Source: Deferribacter thermophilus
Lineage (GTDB): Bacteria; Chrysiogenota; Deferribacteres; Deferribacterales; Deferribacteraceae
Assembly (NCBI RefSeq): GCF_049472675.1
Contig: NZ_JAPNXM010000012.1
Coordinates: 1 to 64,000, forward strand
DNA: 64,000 bases
Direction: 5' to 3'
The position numbers were made by a program, and so were the translations under genes. Of this stretch, positions 26,033 to 35,568 are shown one piece after another. The notes below the pieces were generated by a model. The model worked only from the letters and a program-made list of their open reading frames with translations, was not told the DNA's origin and ran no database searches. How positions within the stretch are numbered: position 1 is the first letter of the stretch; every line of letters begins with the position of its first letter.

Positions 26033-26639
26033 ACCTTGCTATTATAGTTTCACCTGCCTTAACTCTATCATTTAATTCAACATTTATATGAAAATTAGTT
26101 GGCAAATACAGATCTACTCTCGATGAAAACTTTATTATCCCTATTCTATCACCAATTAATACTTTATCACCTTTTTTCACATAAGCTACTGTTCTCCTTG
26201 CCACAAGGCCAGCCACCTGTTTTAAAACTACTTCACCATAATTAGTAGCTATTCTGATTATATTCTGCTCATTTTCAAATGAACTTTTAGGATTATCAGC
26301 AGCTAAAAATTTACCAGGTTTATGCTCTACTGAAACTACCTCACCATCTAAAGGGGCTCTATTAACATGAACATCAAAAATATTCATAAAAATAGAAATT
26401 TTTTTAAAAAGTTTATTATCAAACTCTTCTTCAGTAATCTCTACAACCTTCCCATCAGCTGGTGAAACTACAATATCTTCATAAGGGGGTATATCCCTTT
26501 CAGGATCCCTAAAAAACCAAATAAATAGCAATAATAATATAATTAAAATAGTTAACAATATACCTTTAGGCAAAATCAATAATATCAAAAATGCAATTAA
26601 TGTAATTAAAATAAAAGGGAACCCTTCTTTTGCTATCAA
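26016..26639 (-). CDS. psd: Phosphatidylserine decarboxylase (short Psd type)
   Basis: A 207-residue member of the short Psd subgroup: two N-terminal membrane segments, 'VVSPADGKVVEI', 'FMNIFDVHVNRAPLDG', and the C-terminal processing region. The pyruvoyl prosthetic group forms by self-cleavage before a serine. In the short subgroup the site usually reads FGSRVD; here the codons give F-S-S-R-V-D, so the Gly is replaced by Ser. It makes phosphatidylethanolamine. It begins its own transcription unit behind the ilvC terminator and overlaps pssA. Confidence 0.9.
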   Translation of the reverse strand: MIAKEGFPFILITLIAFLILLILPKGILLTILIILLLLFIWFFRDPERDIPPYEDIVVSPADGKVVEITEEEFDNKLFKKISIFMNIFDVHVNRAPLDGEVVSVEHKPGKFLAADNPKSSFENEQNIIRIATNYGEVVLKQVAGLVARRTVAYVKKGDKVLIGDRIGIIKFSSRVDLYLPTNFHINVELNDRVKAGETIIARYEKHD

Positions 26640-26661
26640 CTCAACTCTCCGTTTTTAATGT

Positions 26662-26691
26662 ATTATATATTGTTTTTAACAATAATAGCAA
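26662..26691 (-). promoter_or_regulatory. Candidate sigma-70 promoter for psd-pssA
   Basis: On the minus strand TTGCTA (26686-26691) and a perfect TATAAT (26662-26667) are 18 bases apart, between the ilvC terminator and the psd start. Position and fit make a separate promoter for the lipid genes likely, but it is not demonstrated. Confidence 0.5.
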
Positions 26692-26701
26692 TAGAAAAAA
26701 T

Positions 26702-26733
26702 AATTGCTGCCACAGCTGAAAATGGCAGCAATT
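26702..26733 (-). terminator. Intrinsic terminator of the ilvDBNC operon
   Basis: An 11-bp perfect stem (AATTGCTGCCA / TGGCAGCAATT, 10-base loop) lies six bases past the ilvC stop; the minus strand continues ATTATTTTTTC. Confidence 0.85.
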
Positions 26734-26739
26734 ATCTTA

Positions 26740-27756
26740 CTAATTTTTATCTGTATCAACTATTTTTGATTTTCCAAGCCAGCTCATCATACCTCTTAAT
26801 TTTTTACCTACAATTTCTATTGGATGGTTCTCATCTGCCTTTGTTAAGGCATTAAATACTGGCCTACCAGCTTTATTTTCCAAAAGCCACTCTTTAGCAA
26901 ACTGACCACTTTGAATCTCGTATAAAACCTTCTTCATATTCTCCTTAACTTCAGGAGATATTACACGAGGACCTCTTGTCAAATCTCCGTATTGAGCAGT
27001 ATTACTAATAGAATGTCTCATGTTAGAAATACCACCCTCATAAAGAAGGTCTACAATAAGTTTTACCTCATGCAAACATTCAAAATAAGCCATTTCAGGA
27101 GCATATCCAGCTTCAACCAAAGTTTCAAAGCCATATTTAATTAACTGTACTAAACCACCACATAGCACAGCTTGCTCACCAAAAAGATCTGTTTCGGTTT
27201 CCTCTTTAAATGTTGTCTGAAGCACACCAGCTCTTGCACCGCCTATTGCTGCAGCATAAGAAAGGGCAACATCCAAAGAATCCCCGCTATAATCTTGCGC
27301 AACAGCTACTAAACAAGGAACTCCTCCCCCCTTAACATATTCAGCCCTAACTAAATGCCCTGGACCTTTAGGAGCAATCATAATAACATTTACATTCTCA
27401 GGTGCTACAATCTGCCCAAAATGCACATTGAATCCATGAGCAAAAGCAATATAATTACCTTCTTTCAAATAAGGCTCAATAGACTTTCTATACAAATCAC
27501 CTTGCGTTTCATCAGGAGTTAAAATCATAATTACATCAGCCCATTCAGCTGCTTTTTCAACCTCCATCACTTTTAAACCAGCTGATTCAGCTTTATCCCA
27601 TGACTTACTACCTTTTCTCAAACCTACAACTACATCCACACCACTATCTTTAAGATTATTAGAATGGCCATAGCCTTGACTGCCATAACCAATTACAGCA
27701 ACCTTTTTAGATTTAATTAAATCAAGATTAACATCTTTTTCATAAAAAACTTTCAT
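26740..27756 (-). CDS. ilvC: Ketol-acid reductoisomerase
   Basis: A 338-residue class I KARI. The NAD(P)-binding loop 'GYGSQGYGHSNNLKDSGVDVVVGLR' is near residue 24, followed by 'FAHGFNVHFG', 'APKGPGHLVR' and the metal-binding 'TETDLFGEQAVLCGG' and 'ISNMRHSISNTAQYGD' segments. It isomerises and reduces acetolactate and acetohydroxybutyrate. It is the fourth gene of ilvD-ilvB-ilvN-ilvC and is followed by a terminator. Confidence 0.97.
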   Translation of the reverse strand: MKVFYEKDVNLDLIKSKKVAVIGYGSQGYGHSNNLKDSGVDVVVGLRKGSKSWDKAESAGLKVMEVEKAAEWADVIMILTPDETQGDLYRKSIEPYLKEGNYIAFAHGFNVHFGQIVAPENVNVIMIAPKGPGHLVRAEYVKGGGVPCLVAVAQDYSGDSLDVALSYAAAIGGARAGVLQTTFKEETETDLFGEQAVLCGGLVQLIKYGFETLVEAGYAPEMAYFECLHEVKLIVDLLYEGGISNMRHSISNTAQYGDLTRGPRVISPEVKENMKKVLYEIQSGQFAKEWLLENKAGRPVFNALTKADENHPIEIVGKKLRGMMSWLGKSKIVDTDKN

Positions 27757-27779
27757 AAATCCACCTCTTTTTTCTATTT

Positions 27780-28295
27780 TTATGATGTTTTACTATAATC
27801 AGGTGTTGCTTTGCTCCCTCTTGCAATAGCAACAAACCCTGTTTTTATTACCTCAATAATACCATAAGGTTCAAGCACTTTCAAAAATGCTTTATTTTTA
27901 TCATCAGTTCCTGTAATTTCAACTATTAAAGAATCACCCGTTATATCTATAACTTTACCTCTGAATGTATTAATAATATTAAAAATATCTGGTCTAGTTT
28001 TTGAAGTAGCATGAACCTTCACTAGCATCATTTCACGCTCAATATGATCCATAGTAGTAACATCTCTGACCTTAATTACATTTATTAATTTTCTAAGCTG
28101 TTTAATTATCTGCTCTATAATCCTCTCATCTCCAGTGGTTACAATTGTCATTACTGAAAACTTAGGATCATGAGTTGTATTTACAGAAAGACTTTCAATA
28201 TTATAACCTCTACCACTAAAAAGACCAGCAACCCTTGATAATACACCAAATTTGTTTTCAACTAAAACAGAAATTATATGTCTCATATTTCCCAT
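27780..28295 (-). CDS. ilvN: Acetolactate synthase small (regulatory) subunit
   Basis: A 171-residue regulatory subunit. It starts with an ACT domain ('MRHIISVLVENKFGVLSRVAGLFSGRGYNIESLSV') that binds valine and modulates the large subunit, followed by the ALS_ss_C domain. It starts one base after the ilvB stop, so the two subunits are co-translated. Confidence 0.96.
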   Translation of the reverse strand: MGNMRHIISVLVENKFGVLSRVAGLFSGRGYNIESLSVNTTHDPKFSVMTIVTTGDERIIEQIIKQLRKLINVIKVRDVTTMDHIEREMMLVKVHATSKTRPDIFNIINTFRGKVIDITGDSLIVEITGTDDKNKAFLKVLEPYGIIEVIKTGFVAIARGSKATPDYSKTS

Positions 28296-28296
28296 A

Positions 28297-29994
28297 TTAA
28301 TCCCCCAAAATCATTTCATTTAAAGCAGCTCCTGCTGGAACCATAGGGAACACATTCTCTTCTCTATCCACAACAAAATCCATTAAGACGGGTAAATCTT
28401 TAATTTTCATCGCCTCTCTCAATATCGGCTCCACATCTTCAGGTTTTTCTGCTCTAAAAGCGGGACATCCATAACTTTCAGCCAGCTTTAAAAAGTCAGG
28501 CTGACATTCAAGACAAGAATAAGAATATCTATTATTAAAGAATAAGTTTTGCCACTGCCTTATCATACCTAAAAATTTATTATTTAATATTGCTACTTTA
28601 ACACCCACTCTATACTGTACAGCGGTGCATATCTCTTGCATATTCATAAGAAAACTTCCATCCCCTGCAATATCAAAAACCTCTTTTTCAGGTCTCCCGA
28701 TCTTAGCTCCTATCGCAGCTGGAAAACCAAACCCCATTGTGCCTAAACCGCCAGATGAGATAAATTGTCTAGGGTCTTTGAATTTATAAAACTGACCAGC
28801 CCACATCTGATTCTGTCCAACCTCAGTGCAAATAATAGCATCCCCTTTTGTAACTTCATATATCTTTTCTACAACAAATTGTGGTTTTATTAACTTCTTA
28901 CTTGGCTTATATGAAAAAGGATGTTTGCTATCCCAAGCCTTTATCTGTTTAATCCAAGCTTCTCTATCTTTTTTACGCTTATCCCATTCATAACTACCGA
29001 TATATTTTAAAATTTGATTTAATACTATTTTACAATCTCCAACAATTGGTATATCAATCACAACATTTTTACTTATTGAAGCTGGATCAATATCAATATG
29101 AGCAATTTTAGCATGTGGTGCAAATCCATCTAATCTGCCTGTTGATCTATCCGAAAATCTTGTCCCAATCGCTATTATAAAATCTGTTTCTGTCATAGCC
29201 ATGTTTGAGGCATAGTTTCCATGCATCCCTAACCAACCGATAAAATTAGGATGATCGCCTGGAAAACCGCCCAACCCCATAAACGATGATATTACTGGTA
29301 AGTTAATTTTTTCTACAAACTCTACTAACTCTTTTTGAGCATTGCTTATTCTAACTCCACCACCCATATAAACAACAGGCTTTTTAGCATTTTCTAAAGC
29401 CTTTAGTAACTTTTTAATCTGCATTGGGTGACCTTCATAATTTGGATTATACCCAAGTAACTCAACCTTTTCAGGATATTTAAACTTAGCTTTTGAAGCA
29501 ACCACATCCTTTGGCAAATCAATTACAACAGGGCCAGGTCTACCTGTCCTTGCAATATAAAACGCTTCTTTTATTGATGGTGCTAACTCTTTAATATCTT
29601 TTATTAAGTAACTATGCTTTACAATTGGTCTTGTTATACCAATGATATCAGCCTCTTGAAAAGCATCTCCACCAATTAAAGACGTAGGGACCTGTCCAGT
29701 AAAAACAACAAGTGGAACAGAATCCATATAAGCATTAGCTATACCAGTTACTAAGTTGGTAGCACCAGGACCACTAGTGGCCATACATACACCAACTTTT
29801 CCTGTAGCTCTCGCATATCCATCAGCAGCATGAATACCACCTTGTTCATGTCTTGGCAAAATATGCTTAATCTCAGCATCAAATAATGTATCATAAATAC
29901 TTAATAACACACCACCTGGATAACCAAAAATAACCTCAACATTTTCTTTTTTTAAGCATTCAACTAATATTTCTGCACCTGTCATCATAGACAT
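28297..29994 (-). CDS. ilvB: Acetolactate synthase large (catalytic) subunit
   Basis: A 565-residue thiamine diphosphate enzyme. The catalytic Glu is in 'FGYPGGVLLSIYD...HEQGGIHAADGYARATG', and the ThDP/Mg-binding motif 'GDGSFLMNMQEICTAVQYRVGVKVAILNN' is near residue 440. It condenses pyruvate with pyruvate or 2-oxobutyrate in valine, leucine and isoleucine synthesis. The start is ATG after GGAG; a second ATG two codons in is equally possible. Confidence 0.96.
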   Translation of the reverse strand: MSMMTGAEILVECLKKENVEVIFGYPGGVLLSIYDTLFDAEIKHILPRHEQGGIHAADGYARATGKVGVCMATSGPGATNLVTGIANAYMDSVPLVVFTGQVPTSLIGGDAFQEADIIGITRPIVKHSYLIKDIKELAPSIKEAFYIARTGRPGPVVIDLPKDVVASKAKFKYPEKVELLGYNPNYEGHPMQIKKLLKALENAKKPVVYMGGGVRISNAQKELVEFVEKINLPVISSFMGLGGFPGDHPNFIGWLGMHGNYASNMAMTETDFIIAIGTRFSDRSTGRLDGFAPHAKIAHIDIDPASISKNVVIDIPIVGDCKIVLNQILKYIGSYEWDKRKKDREAWIKQIKAWDSKHPFSYKPSKKLIKPQFVVEKIYEVTKGDAIICTEVGQNQMWAGQFYKFKDPRQFISSGGLGTMGFGFPAAIGAKIGRPEKEVFDIAGDGSFLMNMQEICTAVQYRVGVKVAILNNKFLGMIRQWQNLFFNNRYSYSCLECQPDFLKLAESYGCPAFRAEKPEDVEPILREAMKIKDLPVLMDFVVDREENVFPMVPAGAALNEMILGD

Positions 29995-29999
29995 TTCTC

Positions 30000-31658
30000 C
30001 TACTGCATTTTTTTAAATATAGCACCTTCTGCAGCGCTACTAACATTTAAAGCATATTTATATAAATAACCTTTTTTAATTTTTGGTTCTGGTTTAACCC
30101 AATTTTTCCTTCTATTATTCAACTCATCTTCAGAAACCAACAATTCGATCTTTCTTTCAGGAATATTGATATAAATTTCGTCCCCATCTTTTATCAATGC
30201 AATGACTCCGCATTCAGCAGCCTCTGGGGAAATATGCCCTATACATGGTCCCCTTGTGCCGCCAGAAAACCTCCCATCAGTAATTAGCGCCACTTTGTTA
30301 AGCCCCATACCAGCAATTGCAGCTGTAGGAGCAAGCATTTCCCTCATACCTGGGCCACCTTTTGGCCCTTCATACCTAATTACTACGACATCACCATTTT
30401 CGATTTTTCCGCTCATTATAGCATCCATTGCGTCTTCTTCTGAATCAAAAACTTTTGCCTTACCTTTAAAAACCATCATATCTTGGGAAACAGCTGATTG
30501 CTTTACTACACAACCCATAGGTGCCAAATTCCCTTTCAATACAGCAATCCCACCTTCTTTATGATAAGGGTTATCAATAGGTCTAATAACATCTTCATTA
30601 AAAACAAGCGCTTTTTGAGCTATCTCCTTAACAGTCAAACCAGATACTGTAATATTATCTTCCAATATAGTCTCAAGTCTTTTAAATACTGCAGGAATTC
30701 CACCTGCGAAATCTAAATCTTCCATAAAATATTCCCCACCAGGTCTAAGATTACTAATATGGGGAACTTTTTTACTTAATGTATCAAATAATTCCAAATC
30801 TAATTTTACACCTGCCTCATGAGCAATAGCTGGTAAATGAAGTGTTGTATTTGTAGAACCACCAAGTGCCAAATCTACTATAACTGCATTTTTAAAAGCT
30901 TTTTCATTTAAAATATCCCTCGGTTTTATATTTTCTCTAACCAAATCACAAATCCTTACTCCACTATCAAATGCTATATGTTTTTTCTTTGACATTACAG
31001 CTAAAGCAGTCCCACAACCTGGAAGGCTCATCCCCATTGTTTCAGTTAGACATGCCATAGTGTTAGCAGTGTAAAGCCCCTGACAAGAACCAGCAGAAGG
31101 GCAAGCACATTGCTCCAGATTACTCATTTCAAAATCATCAATTTCACCTTTTTTATATTTTGCCATAGCCTCAAAAGTATCTCTAACAAAAGACCTTCTT
31201 TCCCCCCTCCAATTTCCACTTAACATTGGACCAGCAGTAACAAAAATAGATGGCACATTTAATCTGGCTGCTGCCATGAGCATACCTGGAGTAATCTTAT
31301 CGCAATTTGTTAGGAAAACCACACCATCAAGCTGATGTGCTTCTACTACACACTCTATTATATCTGCTATCGCTTCCCTGCTTGGCAGTGAATAATGCAT
31401 CCCTTTATGCCCCATAGCAATACCATCACAGATACCTGGAACTGAAAATATAAAAGAATAACCTCCACCAGAATGTACACCTTTTTCGATAAATCTTTCT
31501 AAATCTCTCATACCTGAATGGCCAGGAATCAGATCAGTAAAACTTGAGCAAATACCTATAAAGGGTCTATCCAAAGAGCTTTTTGGAACACCGCTACCAT
31601 GTAATAAAGCCCTATGTGGCGCTCTTTCTAACCCTTTTTTAATATTCTCACTTCTCAT
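30000..31658 (-). CDS. ilvD: Dihydroxy-acid dehydratase
   Basis: A 552-residue IlvD with Fe-S cluster cysteines in 'FLTNCDKITPGM' and 'CPSAGSCQGLYTANTM', and the C-terminal 'DGRFSGGTRGPCIGHISPEAAE' substrate-binding block. It dehydrates dihydroxy acids to the 2-oxo acids of branched-chain amino acids. First gene of the ilv operon with an AGGAG ribosome-binding site. Confidence 0.97.
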   Translation of the reverse strand: MRSENIKKGLERAPHRALLHGSGVPKSSLDRPFIGICSSFTDLIPGHSGMRDLERFIEKGVHSGGGYSFIFSVPGICDGIAMGHKGMHYSLPSREAIADIIECVVEAHQLDGVVFLTNCDKITPGMLMAAARLNVPSIFVTAGPMLSGNWRGERRSFVRDTFEAMAKYKKGEIDDFEMSNLEQCACPSAGSCQGLYTANTMACLTETMGMSLPGCGTALAVMSKKKHIAFDSGVRICDLVRENIKPRDILNEKAFKNAVIVDLALGGSTNTTLHLPAIAHEAGVKLDLELFDTLSKKVPHISNLRPGGEYFMEDLDFAGGIPAVFKRLETILEDNITVSGLTVKEIAQKALVFNEDVIRPIDNPYHKEGGIAVLKGNLAPMGCVVKQSAVSQDMMVFKGKAKVFDSEEDAMDAIMSGKIENGDVVVIRYEGPKGGPGMREMLAPTAAIAGMGLNKVALITDGRFSGGTRGPCIGHISPEAAECGVIALIKDGDEIYINIPERKIELLVSEDELNNRRKNWVKPEPKIKKGYLYKYALNVSSAAEGAIFKKMQ

Positions 31659-31696
31659 TGCAAATCTCCTGTTAAATTTAGCTTAAATTTGTTTAA

Positions 31697-31725
31697 TAAC
31701 TATCACAGGAATTATCTATTTTCAA
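31697..31725 (-). promoter_or_regulatory. Candidate promoter of the ilv operon
   Basis: On the minus strand TTGAAA (31720-31725) and TAGTTA (31697-31702) are 17 bases apart, 38 bases before the ilvD start. The short leader has no Ile/Leu/Val-rich peptide or T-box, so classical attenuation is not indicated. Confidence 0.4.
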
Positions 31726-31740
31726 TCAGTTTTTATTAAC

Positions 31741-34700
31741 TTATATAAATTTTATACCAACCATCGTTACATCATCTTTTTGTTTGTTCTCGCCAATAAA
31801 TCTTAATAATTCATCATAAACATGAGCAATTATCTCATCAGAAGAAAACCCACAATTATTTTTGATAGTTAATAATAAGTTATCAACTCCGAAAAACTCG
31901 TTTTTACTATTTTCCGCTTCAGTAACTCCATCAGTATATAAAAATAAAAAGTCCCCGTTATAGAATTTATAATCATACTGAGTAAAAGAATAATCTTTTA
32001 AAACACCAAGCAAAGGATCTCCACCTTCTAAAACAACTGTATCATTATTTCTACAAATAATAGGTTTTGGATGACCTGCATTCACATAGGTTATTTTCTT
32101 ATTTTGTAAATCAACTCTTAAATATACAAGTGTTATTATAAATTCTAATTTTTCTAAATCATCATAAATTTCCAAATTAAGTTTATTTATTATATCTTTT
32201 GGCTGTAAATTTGGATTGGTCGCAATTATACTTTTTAGTAAAGATCTTACCTCAGACATCAATAACGCAGAGGCCACATTATGCCCTGAAACATCAGCAA
32301 TCACTACATCCAGTATATTGTTGCCCAACTCAAAGTAATCGTAATAATCTCCTCCTACAAACTCATAAGCAAAACAGACACCAGAAAACTCAATCCCTTC
32401 TATTTGAGGAGCTTTTTGAGGTAAAAGGGATCGCTGAATACTTCTTGCAATTTCAAGCTCTTTTTCGATTTCCCTCATTTTAATCAATTCTTTTGTTTGT
32501 TCATAGCTCTTTATGGAAAAAGCAATTTGATGAGCAACACTTTCTAAAATTGAAACAAACTCAGTAGTGTACATCCCTTTATAAATTTTGGAAAAAAATG
32601 AAATTACGCCCTTAACTTCACCTTCTATAATTAAAGGAAGATGACAAAAAGATATATAGCCAGCATCTTTAAGGGCTAATACATTCTCATTTACTGGGAC
32701 TAGATTTATATCATTTACAGCAACAGGTTTCTTTTCAAGAATACACTTACCTACAAATGAAGAATAAAGCTCAGTAATTTCTCTATCAAGATCCAAATTA
32801 TGAGACAACTGCCCTGCATAAGCCCTAAGTCTTAAAGTATTTTCTTCTAATACCCTCAAAACAACTAAATCAAATTTAAAAGTTTTCTTTAATAAATTAA
32901 GGGATTTTAAAAGCTTTTGATCCAAACTTCCAATATTAGAAAATATCTTTGAAATTTCAAGCAAAACATTTAACTCAGAAACCCTTTTAACCAAGGTATC
33001 TTTAGATTCCCCAACACTATAAGAAAGTAAATCCTTAAAAATATCGAGTACCTTATCTTCACCTTTACCAAGCATCTCAAAATAGGAATCCATAATTAAT
33101 TTTGATGCACCTGGACCAATTATTTCCGATATTACTTTTTCAGAGTAGTCTCTCAACTCTGCTAAATCTGCCATGTTTAACTCAGGAACATCCTTCCCTT
33201 TTTGTGCTAAATATTGCTTTAATTTTTCTTCAGCTAACTTTTCTCCTAAAAACTTCGAAAGTAGCGTAAAGATATCATCATAACTCAATCCAACTATAGT
33301 TTTCTTCTTCACTTTTATTATTTCTTTTAGATAAAATTCCCTTTTAAAAATTATTGCTGTTTCCATTTCTGTTTCTGACTGCTTGGTAATTAATGATACT
33401 ATTACCAACATAGATACATTAAAAAGCATGCTCCAAAAGAGTGAATGCGACCATATATCAAGTGAATCTAAACCAAAAAGTGCGTACGGTTTTAAAATAG
33501 AAATACCAAAAATACCTTCAAACATTATGCTTTCAGAAATTAATCCTGCGTTAACCATATCAGGTATAATAAGTGTAAAAAACCAAATAATAAAACCTGC
33601 AATAAGTCCAGCAATTGCACCTTTTTCGTTAACCCTTTCCCAAAATAAACCAATTATAATTGGTGGTGCAAATTGGCTAACAGCAGCAAAAGAGGTAAGA
33701 CCTATACTTACTAAAGAGAAATGTTTCCCAATGTATTTAAAATAAAAAAAACTAACAATAACAATCAACACTACAAGAAAACGCTTAAAAAATATTAATC
33801 CAAAAGATAAATCAAATTTAACTATCTTTTTAACAAAAATCGGGATTATAATATTGTTTACCACCATATTTGCAATACTTACCGAAGAAACTATAACCAT
33901 CCCTGAACCTGCAGCTAACCCACCTAAATAAACCAATATTAACAATATATTATTTCCATTATTTTTTAATATATTTAAAAAATAGTAATCAGGATCTCCT
34001 GTGTTATTAAAAACTATAATACCTGCAAAGGCTATCGGTATAACAAACAAATTTATAATAAACAGATATAATGGAAATAGATACATCGCTTTATCAATAT
34101 GATCAACATCCAGATTTTCCACAACAGACATATGAAATTGTCTTGGTAAAAACATCACTGCAAACATACTAAGCATAATCATCGTAAACCATTGAAAATA
34201 ACTATTAACCGAACCTTTTATAGTGATTAGAGCGTCTAATTTATTAGCTATTAAGATATTTTTATGATTAGCCATTTTTTCAATAATATCTGAAAACCCA
34301 TTAAACATAAAAAATGTAATAAAAACACCACCAATTACAAATATAACAAGCTTGAAAATCGATTCAAAAGCAATAATTGATATTAATCCAGGATGTTTTC
34401 TGGCTTCTGAAACATGCCTCGTCCCAAAGAAAGCACCAATTAAACCGATAATTAACGAAAAATAAAAAGAAATATCTTTAAAAACAGTAACCTGATTTTT
34501 TAGGTCTCCATCAGATACAAGCAAAAATGTTTCTGTAATTGCTTTAAGTTGCAAAGCTATATATGGAATAATCCCAAAAATACAAAACAGTGATACAATA
34601 ATTCCAAGATATTTTGATTTCCCATATCTAAAACTTATGAAATCAGCTATTGATGTAATATTATATTCATCAGAAACTCTAATAATATGCTTTAAGAATA

Positions 34701-34944
34701 TCCACCAAGTAAACACCACTAAAGTTGGGCCAATATAGATCGTGATAAAATCAATACCTGATGTTGCTGCCTTACCAATAGAACCATAATAAGTCCATGT
34801 AGTGCAATAAACTCCAAGTGTTAATGAATAAATGTAAGGATTAGATATAATTTTTTTATTATTCTTAAAAAGTTTTTCACCATAATAAGCTATTATAAAA
34901 AGAGATAAAAAATATGCTCCCGTAAGGAGATATACTAATTTCAT
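31741..34944 (-). CDS. SLC5-type transporter fused to STAC, GAF and SpoIIE phosphatase domains
   Basis: A 1067-residue membrane signalling protein. Residues 1-535 form a sodium:solute symporter (SSS/SLC5) with about 13 transmembrane helices, starting 'TLGVYCTTWTYYGSIGKAA', the form seen in CbrA-type sensors. Residues about 545-640 match the STAC linker pattern ('LSKFLGEKLAEEKLKQYL', 'AELRDYSEKVISEIIGPGASKLIM'). A GAF domain covers about 660-820, then a coiled-coil ('EIEKELEIARSIQRSLLP') and a SpoIIE/PP2C phosphatase at 840-1067 ('GGDYYDYF', 'IADVSGHNVASAL', 'LFLYTDGVTEA'). CbrA proteins end in a histidine kinase; here the output is a serine phosphatase. It starts one base after the small membrane protein gene, and the pair likely works as one unit. 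Confidence 0.88.
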   Translation of the reverse strand: MKLVYLLTGAYFLSLFIIAYYGEKLFKNNKKIISNPYIYSLTLGVYCTTWTYYGSIGKAATSGIDFITIYIGPTLVVFTWWIFLKHIIRVSDEYNITSIADFISFRYGKSKYLGIIVSLFCIFGIIPYIALQLKAITETFLLVSDGDLKNQVTVFKDISFYFSLIIGLIGAFFGTRHVSEARKHPGLISIIAFESIFKLVIFVIGGVFITFFMFNGFSDIIEKMANHKNILIANKLDALITIKGSVNSYFQWFTMIMLSMFAVMFLPRQFHMSVVENLDVDHIDKAMYLFPLYLFIINLFVIPIAFAGIIVFNNTGDPDYYFLNILKNNGNNILLILVYLGGLAAGSGMVIVSSVSIANMVVNNIIIPIFVKKIVKFDLSFGLIFFKRFLVVLIVIVSFFYFKYIGKHFSLVSIGLTSFAAVSQFAPPIIIGLFWERVNEKGAIAGLIAGFIIWFFTLIIPDMVNAGLISESIMFEGIFGISILKPYALFGLDSLDIWSHSLFWSMLFNVSMLVIVSLITKQSETEMETAIIFKREFYLKEIIKVKKKTIVGLSYDDIFTLLSKFLGEKLAEEKLKQYLAQKGKDVPELNMADLAELRDYSEKVISEIIGPGASKLIMDSYFEMLGKGEDKVLDIFKDLLSYSVGESKDTLVKRVSELNVLLEISKIFSNIGSLDQKLLKSLNLLKKTFKFDLVVLRVLEENTLRLRAYAGQLSHNLDLDREITELYSSFVGKCILEKKPVAVNDINLVPVNENVLALKDAGYISFCHLPLIIEGEVKGVISFFSKIYKGMYTTEFVSILESVAHQIAFSIKSYEQTKELIKMREIEKELEIARSIQRSLLPQKAPQIEGIEFSGVCFAYEFVGGDYYDYFELGNNILDVVIADVSGHNVASALLMSEVRSLLKSIIATNPNLQPKDIINKLNLEIYDDLEKLEFIITLVYLRVDLQNKKITYVNAGHPKPIICRNNDTVVLEGGDPLLGVLKDYSFTQYDYKFYNGDFLFLYTDGVTEAENSKNEFFGVDNLLLTIKNNCGFSSDEIIAHVYDELLRFIGENKQKDDVTMVGIKFI

Positions 34945-34945
34945 A

Positions 34946-35146
34946 CTATTGTTTCCGTTTTCTTAAAAAATATACAAAAACAAAAACTACAAAAATAGAA
35001 AAAAACCAACCAATTATAAAGTATAAATAGATAAGTGGTATTCCATAGACAAACACTCTTTTATCAAAAATAGTAATAAAAGGATAATTTATAAAAATAA
35101 AACCTAACATAAATAAAAAAAACCATATAGCTGTTATCCTGCTCAT
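34946..35146 (-). CDS. Small membrane protein, DUF3311-like partner of SLC5 sensor
   Basis: A 66-residue protein with two transmembrane helices separated by 'FDKRVFVYGIPLIYLYFIIGW' and a basic C-terminal tail (RKRKQ). The pattern resembles small DUF3311-type subunits found immediately upstream of SSS-family permeases and CbrA-like sensors. It ends one base before the SLC5-SpoIIE gene. It may stabilise or tune that transporter-sensor; this is inferred from context. Confidence 0.65.
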   Translation of the reverse strand: MSRITAIWFFLFMLGFIFINYPFITIFDKRVFVYGIPLIYLYFIIGWFFSIFVVFVFVYFLRKRKQ

Positions 35147-35210
35147 ATTATTATTATAGCAAAATGGATTATTTTGTCACTTATTTAATAATCAGAAATT
35201 AATAATAAAA

Positions 35211-35229
35211 AAGAGGGAAACTCCCTCTT
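35211..35229 (-). terminator. Intrinsic terminator of the permease-thioredoxin operon
   Basis: An 8-bp stem (AAGAGGGA / TCCCTCTT, 3-base loop) lies about 85 bases past the thioredoxin stop and is followed on the minus strand by TTTTTTATTATT. Confidence 0.8.
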
Positions 35230-35312
35230 ATGAAAAATAAAAAATTATATTTAATTCCGTTTATTAAAAGAAAATTTTCTTGAATAATAATTTACAATAA
35301 ATTTACTAAAAA

Positions 35313-35552
35313 TTAATTTAGTTCAGAAAAAATCTTTTTTAATTGATCCACTGTTGGTAAAGGCTTACCTTCATGCACTACCTTTTCATCTACAACTAAA
35401 CCAGGTGTAAACATTACATATTTCGAAATCTCATTTATATCTTTTACATATTCCACAGTCGCATCAATTTGAAGTTCTTCTAAAGCCTTTAATGTAGTCT
35501 GATATAACAGCTCACAGTTTCTACAACCTGTACCTAAAACTTTTACATTCAT
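35313..35552 (-). CDS. Small thioredoxin-like protein (MTH895 type)
   Basis: A 79-residue thioredoxin-fold protein with the active site C-R-N-C in 'VLGTGCRNCELL' and the cis-Pro region 'VMFTPGLVVDEK'. It matches the small redox-active disulfide protein family (MTH895-like), which commonly accompanies DUF318 permeases in arsenic or metal resistance loci. It follows the permease gene by 16 bases. Confidence 0.87.
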   Translation of the reverse strand: MNVKVLGTGCRNCELLYQTTLKALEELQIDATVEYVKDINEISKYVMFTPGLVVDEKVVHEGKPLPTVDQLKKIFSELN

Positions 35553-35568
35553 AATCTCCTCCTACTTT

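Noticed and set aside
31659..31740. Leader-peptide attenuator or T-box before ilvD
   Set aside because: No branched-chain-rich short peptide, no T-box core and no terminator hairpin in the 82-base leader.
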